NCBI GenBank assembly: GCA_910578805.1
Contig: CAJTRS010000019.1
Location: 1 to 40,213, forward strand
DNA: 40,213 nucleotides
DNA from: an uncultured Muribaculaceae bacterium
GTDB lineage: Bacteria > Bacteroidota > Bacteroidia > Bacteroidales > Muribaculaceae
Reading direction: 5' to 3'
This document shows, piece after piece, positions 9,617 to 17,589 of this stretch (its first letter is position 1; every line of letters begins with the position of its first letter). Both the position numbers and the translations under genes were made by a program. The notes beneath the pieces are model-generated. The model made no database searches. It saw only the letters and a program-made list of their open reading frames with translations, and was not told the DNA's origin.

Positions 9617-9658
9617 TCCCGGCATAATTCAGCCTTTCAGGCTTGATTATATGACATG

Positions 9659-9693
9659 ACGCTGCGACACAAAATGTGTCGCAGCGTTTTTTT
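9659..9693 (+). terminator. Intrinsic terminator of the exbB-tonB operon
   Basis: A perfect 13-bp stem (ACGCTGCGACACA at 9659-9671 with TGTGTCGCAGCGT at 9675-9687), a 3-base AAA loop, and a run of seven T (9687-9693). This begins 42 bp after the tonB stop codon. Confidence 0.93.
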
Positions 9694-9760
9694 ATGGTCG
9701 ATTCTGCTATAATCTGTGTCAGATAACGGATTGAAATCCGCGGTAAATGCTGTGAATGAT

Positions 9761-9855
9761 TATATTTGCAGTCTAAAGCAAAAGCCGTGAGGTAATTAGA
9801 TGTTACATAAATGAACAGCACTCAAGTGATTTGTTACATCTTGAGTGCTGTAGGC
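9761..9855 (+). ncRNA. Candidate short transcript: promoter box followed by 12-bp hairpin
   Basis: TATATTTG at 9761-9768 matches the Bacteroidetes -7 consensus on the plus strand, yet no plus-strand gene follows. About 50 bp further lies a perfect 12-bp inverted repeat (ACAGCACTCAAG 9815-9826, CTTGAGTGCTGT 9840-9851) followed by AGGCTTTTC. The combination could give a small RNA of about 80 nt. Equally, the hairpin may simply end the sigma-factor transcript arriving from the right, since on the minus strand it is followed by TCATTTAT. No -33 box is convincing. Confidence 0.3.
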
Positions 9856-9935
9856 TTTTCATGTTGTGGCGGCCGCAGGTTGGTAGCCGGTGCGGTGGCG
9901 GCGGCTATGTGTCCGGCAGCCGGCAGTGTGGTGTG

Positions 9936-10526
9936 TCAGAGGGTGAGGACGATGTTGTTTTCGTCGGCTATGCGGCGCATGTTGAGTATGGCATAGCGCA
10001 TGCGGCCCAACGCGGTATTGATGCTTACCTTGGTGGCTTCGGCGATCTCCTTGAATGACATGTCGCGGTAGAAGCGCATCATGAGCACTTCGCGCTGATT
10101 GTCGGAGAGGGCATCGATGATTTTGCGTACGTCTTTGTGTATCTGACGGCTTACCATAGCGTCCTCAATGTTGTGCTCGCAGAGGTCTTTGCGGTTGAGC
10201 ACATCGATGTTTTCATCGTCGGCCGACACCACGTTTTCGCTTTTTTCCTGACGGTAGTAGTCTATGATCAGGTTATGGGCTATGCGCGATATCCATGCCG
10301 AGAATTTGCCGGATTCGGCATATCGTCCCTGCTTTATGGTCATGATTGCTTTGACAAACGTTTCTTGAAACAGATCATCGGCCACGTCGCGGTTCTTGAC
10401 TATGGAGAGTATGTATGAAAATACGCGCGACTGATGCCGCTTTAGGAGTGTGTCAAATGCCTGGTTGTCGCCATTGGCGTAAGCTGCCACTAATTTGTCA
10501 TCGGTGAGCTTGGTTGTTTGTTGCAT
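9936..10526 (-). CDS. RNA polymerase sigma factor, sigma-70 family (ECF type)
   Basis: Alternative sigma factor of 196 residues. Region 2 (about residues 24-95) shows the ECF features: DDLFQETFVKA (region 2.2), FSAWISRIAHNLIIDYYR (regions 2.3-2.4). Region 4 (about 130-185) holds the helix-turn-helix, with LSDNQREVLMMRFYRDMSFKEIA and INTALGRMRYAI. No anti-sigma gene is adjacent on either side, unlike the FecI/FecR pairs of polysaccharide-use loci, so its control is unknown. This resembles the stand-alone ECF factor conserved across Bacteroidales. A -7/-33 pair lies about 90-120 bp upstream. Confidence 0.93.
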   Translation of the reverse strand: MQQTTKLTDDKLVAAYANGDNQAFDTLLKRHQSRVFSYILSIVKNRDVADDLFQETFVKAIMTIKQGRYAESGKFSAWISRIAHNLIIDYYRQEKSENVVSADDENIDVLNRKDLCEHNIEDAMVSRQIHKDVRKIIDALSDNQREVLMMRFYRDMSFKEIAEATKVSINTALGRMRYAILNMRRIADENNIVLTL

Positions 10527-10827
10527 TGATTTACTATTCTATAAAATTTAGAGTAGCAGTGTTTCGATAGGCTTATTGAATTTGAGAAATGGTAATTAGA
10601 TTGGATTTTAGTTTCACAAATTTAGCTCTTTTCGGTGCAACATGCAATAGGGTATTATTGTTTTCTCTGTTTTTTAACATTGGTTACACAATAATATCCC
10701 GATATTACGTTGAGAGGTTTTCTGTTTAAAATCAGGGGTGAATTATAATAATTCGACTTCGTGGGCGTTAAATTACCAAAGGGAATAATTAACATTATTA
10801 ACCGCCAGATAAAAAGAATAATTGCCT
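10527..10827. promoter_or_regulatory. Upstream region of the ECF sigma factor gene
   Basis: AT-rich, gene-free region. On the minus strand TAAATTTG (10617-10624) with TTG at 10645-10647 (20-bp spacer) forms a -7/-33 pair for the sigma factor gene, giving a leader of about 85 nt. Nothing else was recognised in this stretch; a clear plus-strand promoter for the small ORF at 10828 was not found. Confidence 0.5.
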
Positions 10828-10983
10828 ATGCCCGAAATTTCTACTCCAAAATCAGAATCTTCATCGTCAAAGTGCACCGGCAGGCCTAAGAAATCCACCA
10901 TAGAGTTCATTCGCCAGTTTGCCCGCTGTTATACATGTCAGACGGGTATCTATGCTCCATTGGCAGATATTGTGGTCAACTGA
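10828..10983 (+). CDS. Small hypothetical protein (51 aa)
   Basis: A 51-codon frame, MPEISTPKSESSSSKC onward, with a Ser-rich start, a basic GRPKKS motif (an AT-hook-like core) and a short helical segment STIEFIRQFARCYTC, ending ADIVVN. Small Bacteroidales proteins with an RPKK-S-x-x-x-FIRQFAR pattern are my recollection and not verified. It is upstream of the tRNA-Arg and ung, separated by about 100 bp. The GRPKK motif suggests nucleic-acid contact, but function is unknown. No upstream promoter box is visible, so expression is uncertain. Confidence 0.5.
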   Translation: MPEISTPKSESSSSKCTGRPKKSTIEFIRQFARCYTCQTGIYAPLADIVVN

Positions 10984-11087
10984 GATATATGTGTGCCGTC
11001 TGTATGCCGCCTGTAATTTCTTCCGCATGTGTGAAATAAAAAATGGGGAGTGGCAATAAGCACTCCCCGGAAAGGTTTTGGTGGTGG

Positions 11088-11159
11088 TACGCCCGTGGGG
11101 AGTCGAACCCCAATCGTCGGAACCGGAATCCGATATTCTATCCATTGAACTACGGGCGC
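11088..11159 (-). tRNA. tRNA-Arg (anticodon CCG)
   Basis: Read on the minus strand, a 72-nt cloverleaf: acceptor GCGCCCG pairs with CGGGCGT (a G-U at the first pair), D-arm GTTC/GAAT, anticodon stem TCGGA/TCCGA with loop TTCCGGT giving anticodon CCG, and T-arm TGGGG-TTCGACT-CCCCA. The 3' CCA is not encoded. A minus-strand promoter (TACTTTTG at 11196-11203, TTTG at 11223-11226, 19-bp spacer) lies 36 bp upstream. Confidence 0.95.
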
Positions 11160-11195
11160 GTCAGATTCCAAAAATTTTTTGTAACTTGTACGGTG

Positions 11196-11226
11196 CAAAA
11201 GTACGAAGTTTTTTGCAGTTTACAAA
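11196..11226 (-). promoter_or_regulatory. Promoter of tRNA-Arg
   Basis: Minus strand: -7 box TACTTTTG (11196-11203) and -33 box TTTG (11223-11226), 19-bp spacer, matching the Bacteroidetes consensus. Confidence 0.7.
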
Positions 11227-11242
11227 CTACGGACTATTAAAA

Positions 11243-11905
11243 ATGAATGTAAAGATAGAACCATCGTGGCACTCTGTGCTTGCTTCCGAATGGGAAAAGC
11301 CATATTTTGAGCGTCTTACCGACTTTGTTAGAAATGAATACCGCACCACTACGGTGTATCCTCCGGCGCGCAATATTTTTGCCGCTTTCGATGCATGTCC
11401 TTTCAATGATGTGAAGGTGGTGATTCTCGGCCAGGACCCTTATCATGGTCCCGGTCAGGCCAACGGACTCTGTTTCTCTGTGGCTGACGGTGTGGCTTTG
11501 CCTCGATCGTTGGTCAATATTTTTAAGGAAGTGAGCGATGATACCGGTGTCCCTATGCCTGAGTCAGGCGATCTGACCCGATGGGCGCGTCAGGGGGTAT
11601 TGCTGCTCAATGCCACTCTTACTGTGCGTGCCCATAATGCCGGTTCGCATCAGGGGTTCGGTTGGGAAACTCTGACCGATACCGTGATAAGCCGGCTCAA
11701 TGAGCAGAGGTCGGGATTGGTGTTTATTCTGTGGGGTAACTTTGCTTGCCGCAAGAGCCAGCTTATAGACTCATCGCGGCATCTGGTGTTACAGTCGGCT
11801 CACCCGTCGCCACTGAGCGCATCGCGCGGATTTTTCGGTAATCATCATTTTACTCGCGCCAACGACTATCTTGTAGCGCAAGGAAAAACGCCTATAGCAT
11901 GGTAG
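11243..11905 (+). CDS. ung: Uracil-DNA glycosylase, family 1
   Basis: Removes uracil from DNA as the first step of base-excision repair. The 220-residue product has the water-activating motif GQDPYHGP (residues 63-70, catalytic Asp 65), the uracil-pocket Asn in LLLNATLTV, and the DNA-intercalating HPSPLSA loop. Length is normal for the family. The open frame extends back to 11078 through the tRNA-Arg gene, so the first Met after it (11243) is the proper start. Its stop overlaps the next gene by 7 bp (ATGGTAG). Confidence 0.97.
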   Translation: MNVKIEPSWHSVLASEWEKPYFERLTDFVRNEYRTTTVYPPARNIFAAFDACPFNDVKVVILGQDPYHGPGQANGLCFSVADGVALPRSLVNIFKEVSDDTGVPMPESGDLTRWARQGVLLLNATLTVRAHNAGSHQGFGWETLTDTVISRLNEQRSGLVFILWGNFACRKSQLIDSSRHLVLQSAHPSPLSASRGFFGNHHFTRANDYLVAQGKTPIAW

Positions 11906-13170
11906 CGGTGCGTCTGTCCGTGACATTGCTTTCGGTGGTGTCGGCTTTGTTGGCTTCGGGAGCCGTTCCGGTATCCGATACGGCCAATGGAGTGTTCGAT
12001 CCGGCTTTCCACACACTTCAGGTACAGGTGGAGGGCGATGAAATGGCGCCTCCGGTGATAATGCTTGATGCTGACGACCGTATAACGGTGAGCTTCGACG
12101 AAATATCGCCGGAGCGCAGGTATATGCGTTATGAGTTGATCCATTGCGACAGCCGGTGGCGTCCCGATGCTTTGGTGTCACCTGAATATATCGACGGATT
12201 CAATGAGGGGTTGGTCGAGGATTATGCTTTTTCACAGGCTACGCTTATCCAATATGTCCATTACCGTATAACTCTCCCTAATGCCGATATGCGTTTCACT
12301 CTGTCGGGTAATTATCTGCTTCGGGTGTATGATGAGAGCGATCCGGACCGAACGCTGCTTCAGGCGCGGTTTTCGGTGTGTGAGCCGGCCATGAGGGTCT
12401 CGGCTTCCGTGTCGTCACGGACAGATGTTGATTATAACGAATCCCATCAGCAGCTTACCATAGGGGTGGATACGCGCAACATGGCTGTCAATAATGTCTA
12501 TAATGATGTGATGGTGAGTATTCAGCAAAACGGTCGCATTGACAATGAAGCGTTTCTGACACGTCCCATGCGCGTGGCCGGCCCGATGTTGTGGTATGAG
12601 CATCAGAAGCCGCTGTTGTTTGACGCAGGCAATGAGTACCGGCGCATGGAGACAGTGTCGGTCACATATCCCGGAATGGGTGTGGAGAGCATGAGTTTCG
12701 CCGATCCGTATTACCATGCCACTCTTTACACCGATCTGCCCCGGAGCGGGTCGAGTTACAGTTACGACAGCACTCAGCATGGCCGTTTCAAAATCAGAGA
12801 GTTCAATTCCGATGATTCCGATGTGGAGGCTGAATATGTTGTTACTCATTTTTCGCTTGAGATTCCCGAAATCGACGGAGCCGACATATTTGTTGACGGA
12901 GATATGACATGCCGTCGTTTTTCACCCCTCAGCCGCATGGTATATAATCGGGCTTCTGGATTATATGAACTTTCCATGCTGCTGAAGCAGGGAGCCTACA
13001 ATTACCAGTATCTTGCCGTACCGTCGATGTCGATGCGCGGTAATACGGCGATAGTGGAGGGCAATCATTACCAGACTGTCAACGAATATCTCGTTAAAGT
13101 GTATCTGCGGCAGCCCGGAGAACGGTATGACCGGTTGGTGGCTGTGACCTCTGCCTTTTCAGGCCGATGA
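11899..13170 (+). CDS. Type IX secretion system plug-family protein (former DUF5103)
   Basis: A 423-residue exported protein. It begins with a hydrophobic signal segment (about residues 3-22) and then shows the two-part beta-rich organisation of DUF5103: an N-terminal domain with RYMRYELIHCDSRWRPDAL (about 75-95) and a C-terminal domain with GAYNYQYL near residue 370. In flavobacteria a member of this family plugs the SprA translocon of the type IX secretion system in the outer membrane; family membership rests on recollected pattern, and that role here is inferred. It overlaps ung by 7 bp, so the two are probably co-transcribed. Confidence 0.82.
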   Translation: MVAVRLSVTLLSVVSALLASGAVPVSDTANGVFDPAFHTLQVQVEGDEMAPPVIMLDADDRITVSFDEISPERRYMRYELIHCDSRWRPDALVSPEYIDGFNEGLVEDYAFSQATLIQYVHYRITLPNADMRFTLSGNYLLRVYDESDPDRTLLQARFSVCEPAMRVSASVSSRTDVDYNESHQQLTIGVDTRNMAVNNVYNDVMVSIQQNGRIDNEAFLTRPMRVAGPMLWYEHQKPLLFDAGNEYRRMETVSVTYPGMGVESMSFADPYYHATLYTDLPRSGSSYSYDSTQHGRFKIREFNSDDSDVEAEYVVTHFSLEIPEIDGADIFVDGDMTCRRFSPLSRMVYNRASGLYELSMLLKQGAYNYQYLAVPSMSMRGNTAIVEGNHYQTVNEYLVKVYLRQPGERYDRLVAVTSAFSGR

Positions 13171-13189
13171 TAACCGATAAAGACTATTT

Positions 13190-13792
13190 ATGGAGAAAGA
13201 AGAAGAAATTATGCTACAGATAAAGGATACTCTTGTTACTCTCGACATAGCCGAGAAATATTTTTTGTGTGATCTTGACAAGTGCCTTGGCGAATGTTGT
13301 ATAGAAGGCGATGCGGGTGCCCCTATAACCCGTGAGGAGTATGATAGGTTGAAACAGCTTACCCAGGTGGTGTGGGACGATCTGTTGCCCGCCGCGCGGG
13401 AACGCATTGCCGAATGCGGAGTGGGATACATAGATGAGGAGGGTGATCTGGTGACTCAGATAGTCGATGGCCGGAATTGTGTGTTTACCACTTATGGCGA
13501 GGACGGTAAATGTCTGTGTGCCATAGAAAAGGCTTATCGCGAGGGTCGTTGTGATTTCCGCAAACCCATATCGTGTTATCTCTATCCGCTGCGCCTTACG
13601 GAGTATCCGACATTTACAGCCGTCAACTATCACCGTTGGAAGATATGCAAATGTGCCGAAGTCCTCGGCCGCGCCAAGGGCGTAAGGCTCTACGAATTCA
13701 TGCGTGAGCCGCTTATAGAGCGGTTTGGCCGGGAGTGGTACGATGAGCTGTGTGATGCCTGCAAGGCCTATCTCGAAGAGTACGGCGACTGA
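13190..13792 (+). CDS. DUF3109 family Cys-rich protein
   Basis: A 200-residue cytoplasmic protein with eleven cysteines, including CDLDKCLGECC (about residues 27-37), then GRNC, KCLC, CDFRKPISC and CKC. This is the pattern of DUF3109, a family common in Bacteroidetes and suspected to bind a metal or Fe-S cluster, with no established function. It follows the plug-family gene by 19 bp. Two starts are possible: 13190 (MEKEEEIMLQ) or the inner Met at 13211 (MLQIKDTL), where relatives usually begin and which has a purine-rich stretch just ahead. It converges on the MATE gene with 15 bp between them. Confidence 0.85.
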   Translation: MEKEEEIMLQIKDTLVTLDIAEKYFLCDLDKCLGECCIEGDAGAPITREEYDRLKQLTQVVWDDLLPAARERIAECGVGYIDEEGDLVTQIVDGRNCVFTTYGEDGKCLCAIEKAYREGRCDFRKPISCYLYPLRLTEYPTFTAVNYHRWKICKCAEVLGRAKGVRLYEFMREPLIERFGREWYDELCDACKAYLEEYGD

Positions 13793-13807
13793 TCGCTCGG
13801 TCTCGAG

Positions 13808-15115
13808 TCATGATGTCCGGATGAGATACCTGCGCCAGATCACGGTGAGCACTATGCCACGGATAAGAAGGTAGAGGGTGAATGCAAGCCATAGTCCGTG
13901 ATTGTGCATGGTGGGGAATGTGATGGCATAGCATACAAAAAAGGTTATCATCGCCACGATCATGCTCAGGAGCATGGAGCGGGTGTGGGTCAGGCCTATG
14001 CACACTCCGTCCCACACGAATGCACCCACTCCGGCAAGCGGAATGAGCACAGCCCACAGGAAGTATTCTTCAGCCAGGACATTTATGCCGGCATCATCGC
14101 TGAGCAGTCTAAGAAAGTCGTTTCCAAACAACAGGTATATTCCCGAGAATACCAAGGCGGCTCCGCATGCTATGACCATTATGGTGCGCACGGTGGTGTT
14201 TATCCCGTCACGGTCATGTGCCCCGAGACATTTGCCGCATAGGGCCTCGGCCGCAAACCCGATACCGTCGGTAAAGAAAGAAAACAGTGTGAACAGCTGC
14301 ATGATAAGTGCATTGACTGCAAGCATGTCGGCGCCTTGTCGCGCACCGGTGCGCGTGAACCACATGGTCACCGCCACCAGACACAGGGTGCGCAGAAATA
14401 TGTCGGCGTTGATACCGAACAGTTTTCGTATGTTTCCGGTGTGCAATATGTTTTTACGGCCTAATGATTTTAAGTTGTGTCGGTTTCGTCTCACGCAGAT
14501 TGTCAATGCCATGATGAATCCCGCCCACTGGGCGCATAAGGTGCCGGTGGCAATTCCGGCGATGCCGGTTTTCAGCCCGAATACCAATGTCACACTCAGT
14601 GCTATGTTGAAAATGTCGATAAACACCGATATCCACATTGGCACCTTTGTGTCCTGCATGCCTACGAACCACCCTGTGAGCACGAATGTGCCGAGCACGG
14701 CCGGCGCTCCCCATATGCATATTCTGAAATAATTCGATGCCAGTGTGCGGGTCGGGGCGTCAGCGTCCATGAAGTCAAGCAATAATGTGCCTAACGGTTT
14801 CTGAAATGCGATAAACAGAAGTCCGGTGACAAGGGCTATGGCCAATGCGCGTGCGGGTATCAGTATCGTCTCGGCTACATTGTCAGCACCGTAGGCCTGT
14901 GCGGTGAGGCTTGTTGTGCCCATGCGCAGGAATCCGAGCAGCCAGTAAAGCATGTTGAACAGGGTGCTCCCCACAGCTATCGCGGCTATGTAAAGGGCAT
15001 TACCCGAATGCCCCGCTATCGCCACATCTGATATGGCCAATAGCGGGGTGGTTATGTTGATTATTATCGCCGGAAATGTAAGTGAGGCGATGTTTTTTAT
15101 CAGGCCTTTGTTCAT
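13808..15115 (-). CDS. MATE family efflux transporter (DinF-like)
   Basis: Multidrug/metabolite exporter of 435 residues with about twelve hydrophobic helices in two halves. The MATE features are the opening NIASLTFPAIIINITTPLLA, the conserved ISDVAIAGHSG, and the matching second-half segment TDGIGFAAEALCGKCLGA (about residues 287-304). It sits in the DinF-type subgroup by its overall pattern, coupling drug efflux to H+ or Na+. It starts 23 bp after the OPT transporter stop codon, so the two are probably co-transcribed. Substrate unknown. Confidence 0.93.
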   Translation of the reverse strand: MNKGLIKNIASLTFPAIIINITTPLLAISDVAIAGHSGNALYIAAIAVGSTLFNMLYWLLGFLRMGTTSLTAQAYGADNVAETILIPARALAIALVTGLLFIAFQKPLGTLLLDFMDADAPTRTLASNYFRICIWGAPAVLGTFVLTGWFVGMQDTKVPMWISVFIDIFNIALSVTLVFGLKTGIAGIATGTLCAQWAGFIMALTICVRRNRHNLKSLGRKNILHTGNIRKLFGINADIFLRTLCLVAVTMWFTRTGARQGADMLAVNALIMQLFTLFSFFTDGIGFAAEALCGKCLGAHDRDGINTTVRTIMVIACGAALVFSGIYLLFGNDFLRLLSDDAGINVLAEEYFLWAVLIPLAGVGAFVWDGVCIGLTHTRSMLLSMIVAMITFFVCYAITFPTMHNHGLWLAFTLYLLIRGIVLTVIWRRYLIRTS

Positions 15116-15138
15116 GGCCTAAAGCTTAGGCGATAGGT

Positions 15139-17136
15139 TTATTTGGAGACGCGGGTGCGGCAGCTGTCCCAGATCAGATAACCGATGAGGAGCAGATACA
15201 TGACCACGCCGAGTCCTTGGTTGAGACCCTCCGCCATATCTATGGTGAATGTACCTCCGATAAATCGTGTGAGCGCGGAGAATACACCGAACAGGGCGCC
15301 ACCGGCAATAAGTCCGGAGGCTATCAAGGTGCCGCGGTCGCGACGGCTGTCATTGACACTCTTGTCGGTGGAGCGGGTGCTTACAAACCATGATATGGCA
15401 CCTCCCACAAGCATCGGCGTATTGAGGTCCATGGGTATGAACATTCCGAGACAGAAGGCCAAAGCGGGTACGCCGAGCCAGTTGAGCAGTAGTGCGAGAA
15501 TGGCGCCTGTTATGTAAAGTATCCAAGGGGTATCGCCACCCATCATTATCGGTTCAATAACCTTGGCCATGGCATTTGCCTGGGGGGCCACAAGGGCGTC
15601 GTCGCCGGTGAAGCCATAGACTTTGTTGAGCAGCAGGAGCACTCCGCCCACAGTGGCTGCCGATACCAATGTGCCGAGGAACTTCCAGGTCTCTTGTTTG
15701 CGGGGTGTGGAACCTACCCAATAGCCAATCTTAAGGTCGGTGACAAAGCCTCCTGCCATGGAGAGTGCCGTACATACCACACCGCCGATGATCATGGAGG
15801 CCACGATGCCCGATGTGCCGCTTATGCCCACGCTTACGAATATCGCCGAGGCAATGATAAGCGTCATGAGTGTCATGCCCGACACGGGATTGGAACCGAC
15901 GATGGCTATGGCGTTGGCTGCTACGGTGGTGAACAGGAACGAGATAACTGTTATTACTACCCATGCCACCAGTGCCTGCCAGAGGTTGCCCAATACACCG
16001 AGCCAGAAGAACAGGAACACGGTGAGGAGAGCAAGCCCCATGAAGAACACCACGTGCTTCATGGACAGGTCCATTTGCCAGCGTACGGGACGTGCCGAAG
16101 CCTTGCCACCTTTGAATTCGCGTACGGCCAGTCCGGCAGCCTGTGCTATGATGCCGCGTGACTTGACTATGCCGATTATTCCGGCCATGGCTATACCGCC
16201 TATGCCTATCAGTCTGGCATAGTCCTTGAATATAGCTCCCTCGCTGAGTGAGGCTATCTCCGGCGCGCCGTATGTGCCGAGCAGGGGTATGAATACCCAC
16301 CACACGAATGCCGATCCGGCAAAAATGACAAATGCGTAACGTATGCCCACTATGTAACCCAATCCGAGCAGAGCGGCGCCGGTGTTGCAGCTGAACACGA
16401 GTTTTGTCTTGGCTGCGAGAGCGCTGCCCCATGCTGTGGCCGTTGTGCTCACCGATTCGGCCCATAGACCGAATGTGGCTACCACATAGTCATATATGCC
16501 GCCTATAAGCGCCGACACAACGAGCAGTTTGGCCTGTCCGCTCGAGGCTTTTTTGCTCTCGCCGCTCATGAGTACCTGGGTTGTGGCTGTGGCTTCGGGG
16601 AAAGGATACTTTCCGTGCATATCCTTAACGAAATATTTGCGGAAAGGAATGAAAAAGAGTATGCCGAGTATGCCGCCGAGAAGCGAACTGAGGAATACCT
16701 CAAGGAAGTTGACAGTGATTTCAGGGTGGGTGTCCTGGAGTATGTAGAGTGCCGGAAGGGTGAATATGGCTCCGGCCACGATCACGCCTGAACAGGCACC
16801 GATCGACTGTATGATCACGTTCTGGCCCAATGCGTGGTGCTTTTTCAGCGCTCCTGACAGCCCTACGGCTATGATCGATATGGGTATGGCCGCTTCAAAT
16901 ACCTGACCCACTCGCAGCCCCAGATAGGCTGCCGCCGCACTGAAGATTACGGCGAGTATAAGTCCCATCGAGACTGAATAGACAGTAACTTCAGGATAGT
17001 TTCGGGCCGGGTGCATTACCGGACGGTAGTCTTCGTCCTCGCCGAGTTCACGGAACGCGTTTTCGGGCAGTACCGTGGGATCGGCATCTAAGTATGTATC
17101 CTCCGGCTGCCGGTTGATGTTGTTGTTATTTTCCAT
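15139..17136 (-). CDS. OPT family oligopeptide transporter
   Basis: A 665-residue inner-membrane transporter with a hydrophilic N-terminus of about 45 residues and some fourteen or more hydrophobic helices. The first helix has VTVYSVSMGLILAVIFSAAA followed by YLGLRVGQVFEAAIPISI, and further on KYFVKDMHGKYPFPEATATT, which are hallmark segments of the bacterial OPT family (TIGR00733-type). Members move oligopeptides or metal chelates by proton symport. It lies between ssb (47 bp upstream) and a MATE exporter (23 bp downstream). Substrate is not deducible. Confidence 0.94.
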   Translation of the reverse strand: MENNNNINRQPEDTYLDADPTVLPENAFRELGEDEDYRPVMHPARNYPEVTVYSVSMGLILAVIFSAAAAYLGLRVGQVFEAAIPISIIAVGLSGALKKHHALGQNVIIQSIGACSGVIVAGAIFTLPALYILQDTHPEITVNFLEVFLSSLLGGILGILFFIPFRKYFVKDMHGKYPFPEATATTQVLMSGESKKASSGQAKLLVVSALIGGIYDYVVATFGLWAESVSTTATAWGSALAAKTKLVFSCNTGAALLGLGYIVGIRYAFVIFAGSAFVWWVFIPLLGTYGAPEIASLSEGAIFKDYARLIGIGGIAMAGIIGIVKSRGIIAQAAGLAVREFKGGKASARPVRWQMDLSMKHVVFFMGLALLTVFLFFWLGVLGNLWQALVAWVVITVISFLFTTVAANAIAIVGSNPVSGMTLMTLIIASAIFVSVGISGTSGIVASMIIGGVVCTALSMAGGFVTDLKIGYWVGSTPRKQETWKFLGTLVSAATVGGVLLLLNKVYGFTGDDALVAPQANAMAKVIEPIMMGGDTPWILYITGAILALLLNWLGVPALAFCLGMFIPMDLNTPMLVGGAISWFVSTRSTDKSVNDSRRDRGTLIASGLIAGGALFGVFSALTRFIGGTFTIDMAEGLNQGLGVVMYLLLIGYLIWDSCRTRVSK

Positions 17137-17183
17137 TGACGTATATGAGGTTTTTATATGTTACACGCGGTAATGTGGCGGTC

Positions 17184-17525
17184 TCAGCCGCCTGTGGGTC
17201 TTGACAGTATCTCAAGATTGTCAACATAGATCTCGGTCACAGTGTGCTTGATGGTATTGCGGTCCTCCCATGTGCGGGTGCGGAGTTTCCCTTCGACATA
17301 GAGCTTGGAGCCTTTGCGTATGTACTTCTCGGCTGTGGTGGCGTTGTTGTCCCACATGACAAGGCGGTGCCACTCGGTGCGTTCGGGAATGCTGACTCCT
17401 GCGGCTGTGGTGCGTGCGCGTTCGGAAGTGGCAAGCGACAGTTCGGCCACCGGACGGCTGTCCACATAGCGTATTGCGGGGTCGGAGCCCACATTTCCTA
17501 TCAATATGACTTTGTTGACTGACAT
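17184..17525 (-). CDS. ssb: Single-stranded DNA-binding protein, tailless
   Basis: OB-fold protein that coats single-stranded DNA in replication and repair. The 113 residues give a complete OB domain: MSVNKVILIGNVGSDPAIRY, then ERTEWHRLVMW and GSKLYVEGKLRTRTW, then ITEIYVDNLEIL-type ending (TEIYVDNLEIL). It stops at LSRPTGG and lacks the Gly/Gln-rich linker and acidic DDLPF-like tip that recruit partner proteins in most SSBs. A TAAATTTG box ends only 4 bp before the start codon, implying an almost leaderless mRNA. This may be an auxiliary SSB rather than the main replicative one. Confidence 0.93.
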   Translation of the reverse strand: MSVNKVILIGNVGSDPAIRYVDSRPVAELSLATSERARTTAAGVSIPERTEWHRLVMWDNNATTAEKYIRKGSKLYVEGKLRTRTWEDRNTIKHTVTEIYVDNLEILSRPTGG

Positions 17526-17529
17526 AGTG

Positions 17530-17537
17530 CAAATTTA
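17530..17537 (-). promoter_or_regulatory. -7 box upstream of ssb
   Basis: TAAATTTG on the minus strand, separated from the ssb ATG by 4 bp; no good -33 box at the usual spacing. Confidence 0.45.
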
Positions 17538-17589
17538 GTGAATAAATTACTAATAATCACACCAAGCAGTCCAAAAAGCTAAAGAATCG

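Noticed and set aside
9811..9996. 61-residue plus-strand frame starting MNSTQVICYI
   Set aside because: It spans the 12-bp hairpin and runs antisense into the sigma factor gene; no family similarity.
11078..11242. Extension of ung into the tRNA-Arg gene
   Set aside because: Reads antisense through a complete tRNA; not homologous to ung.
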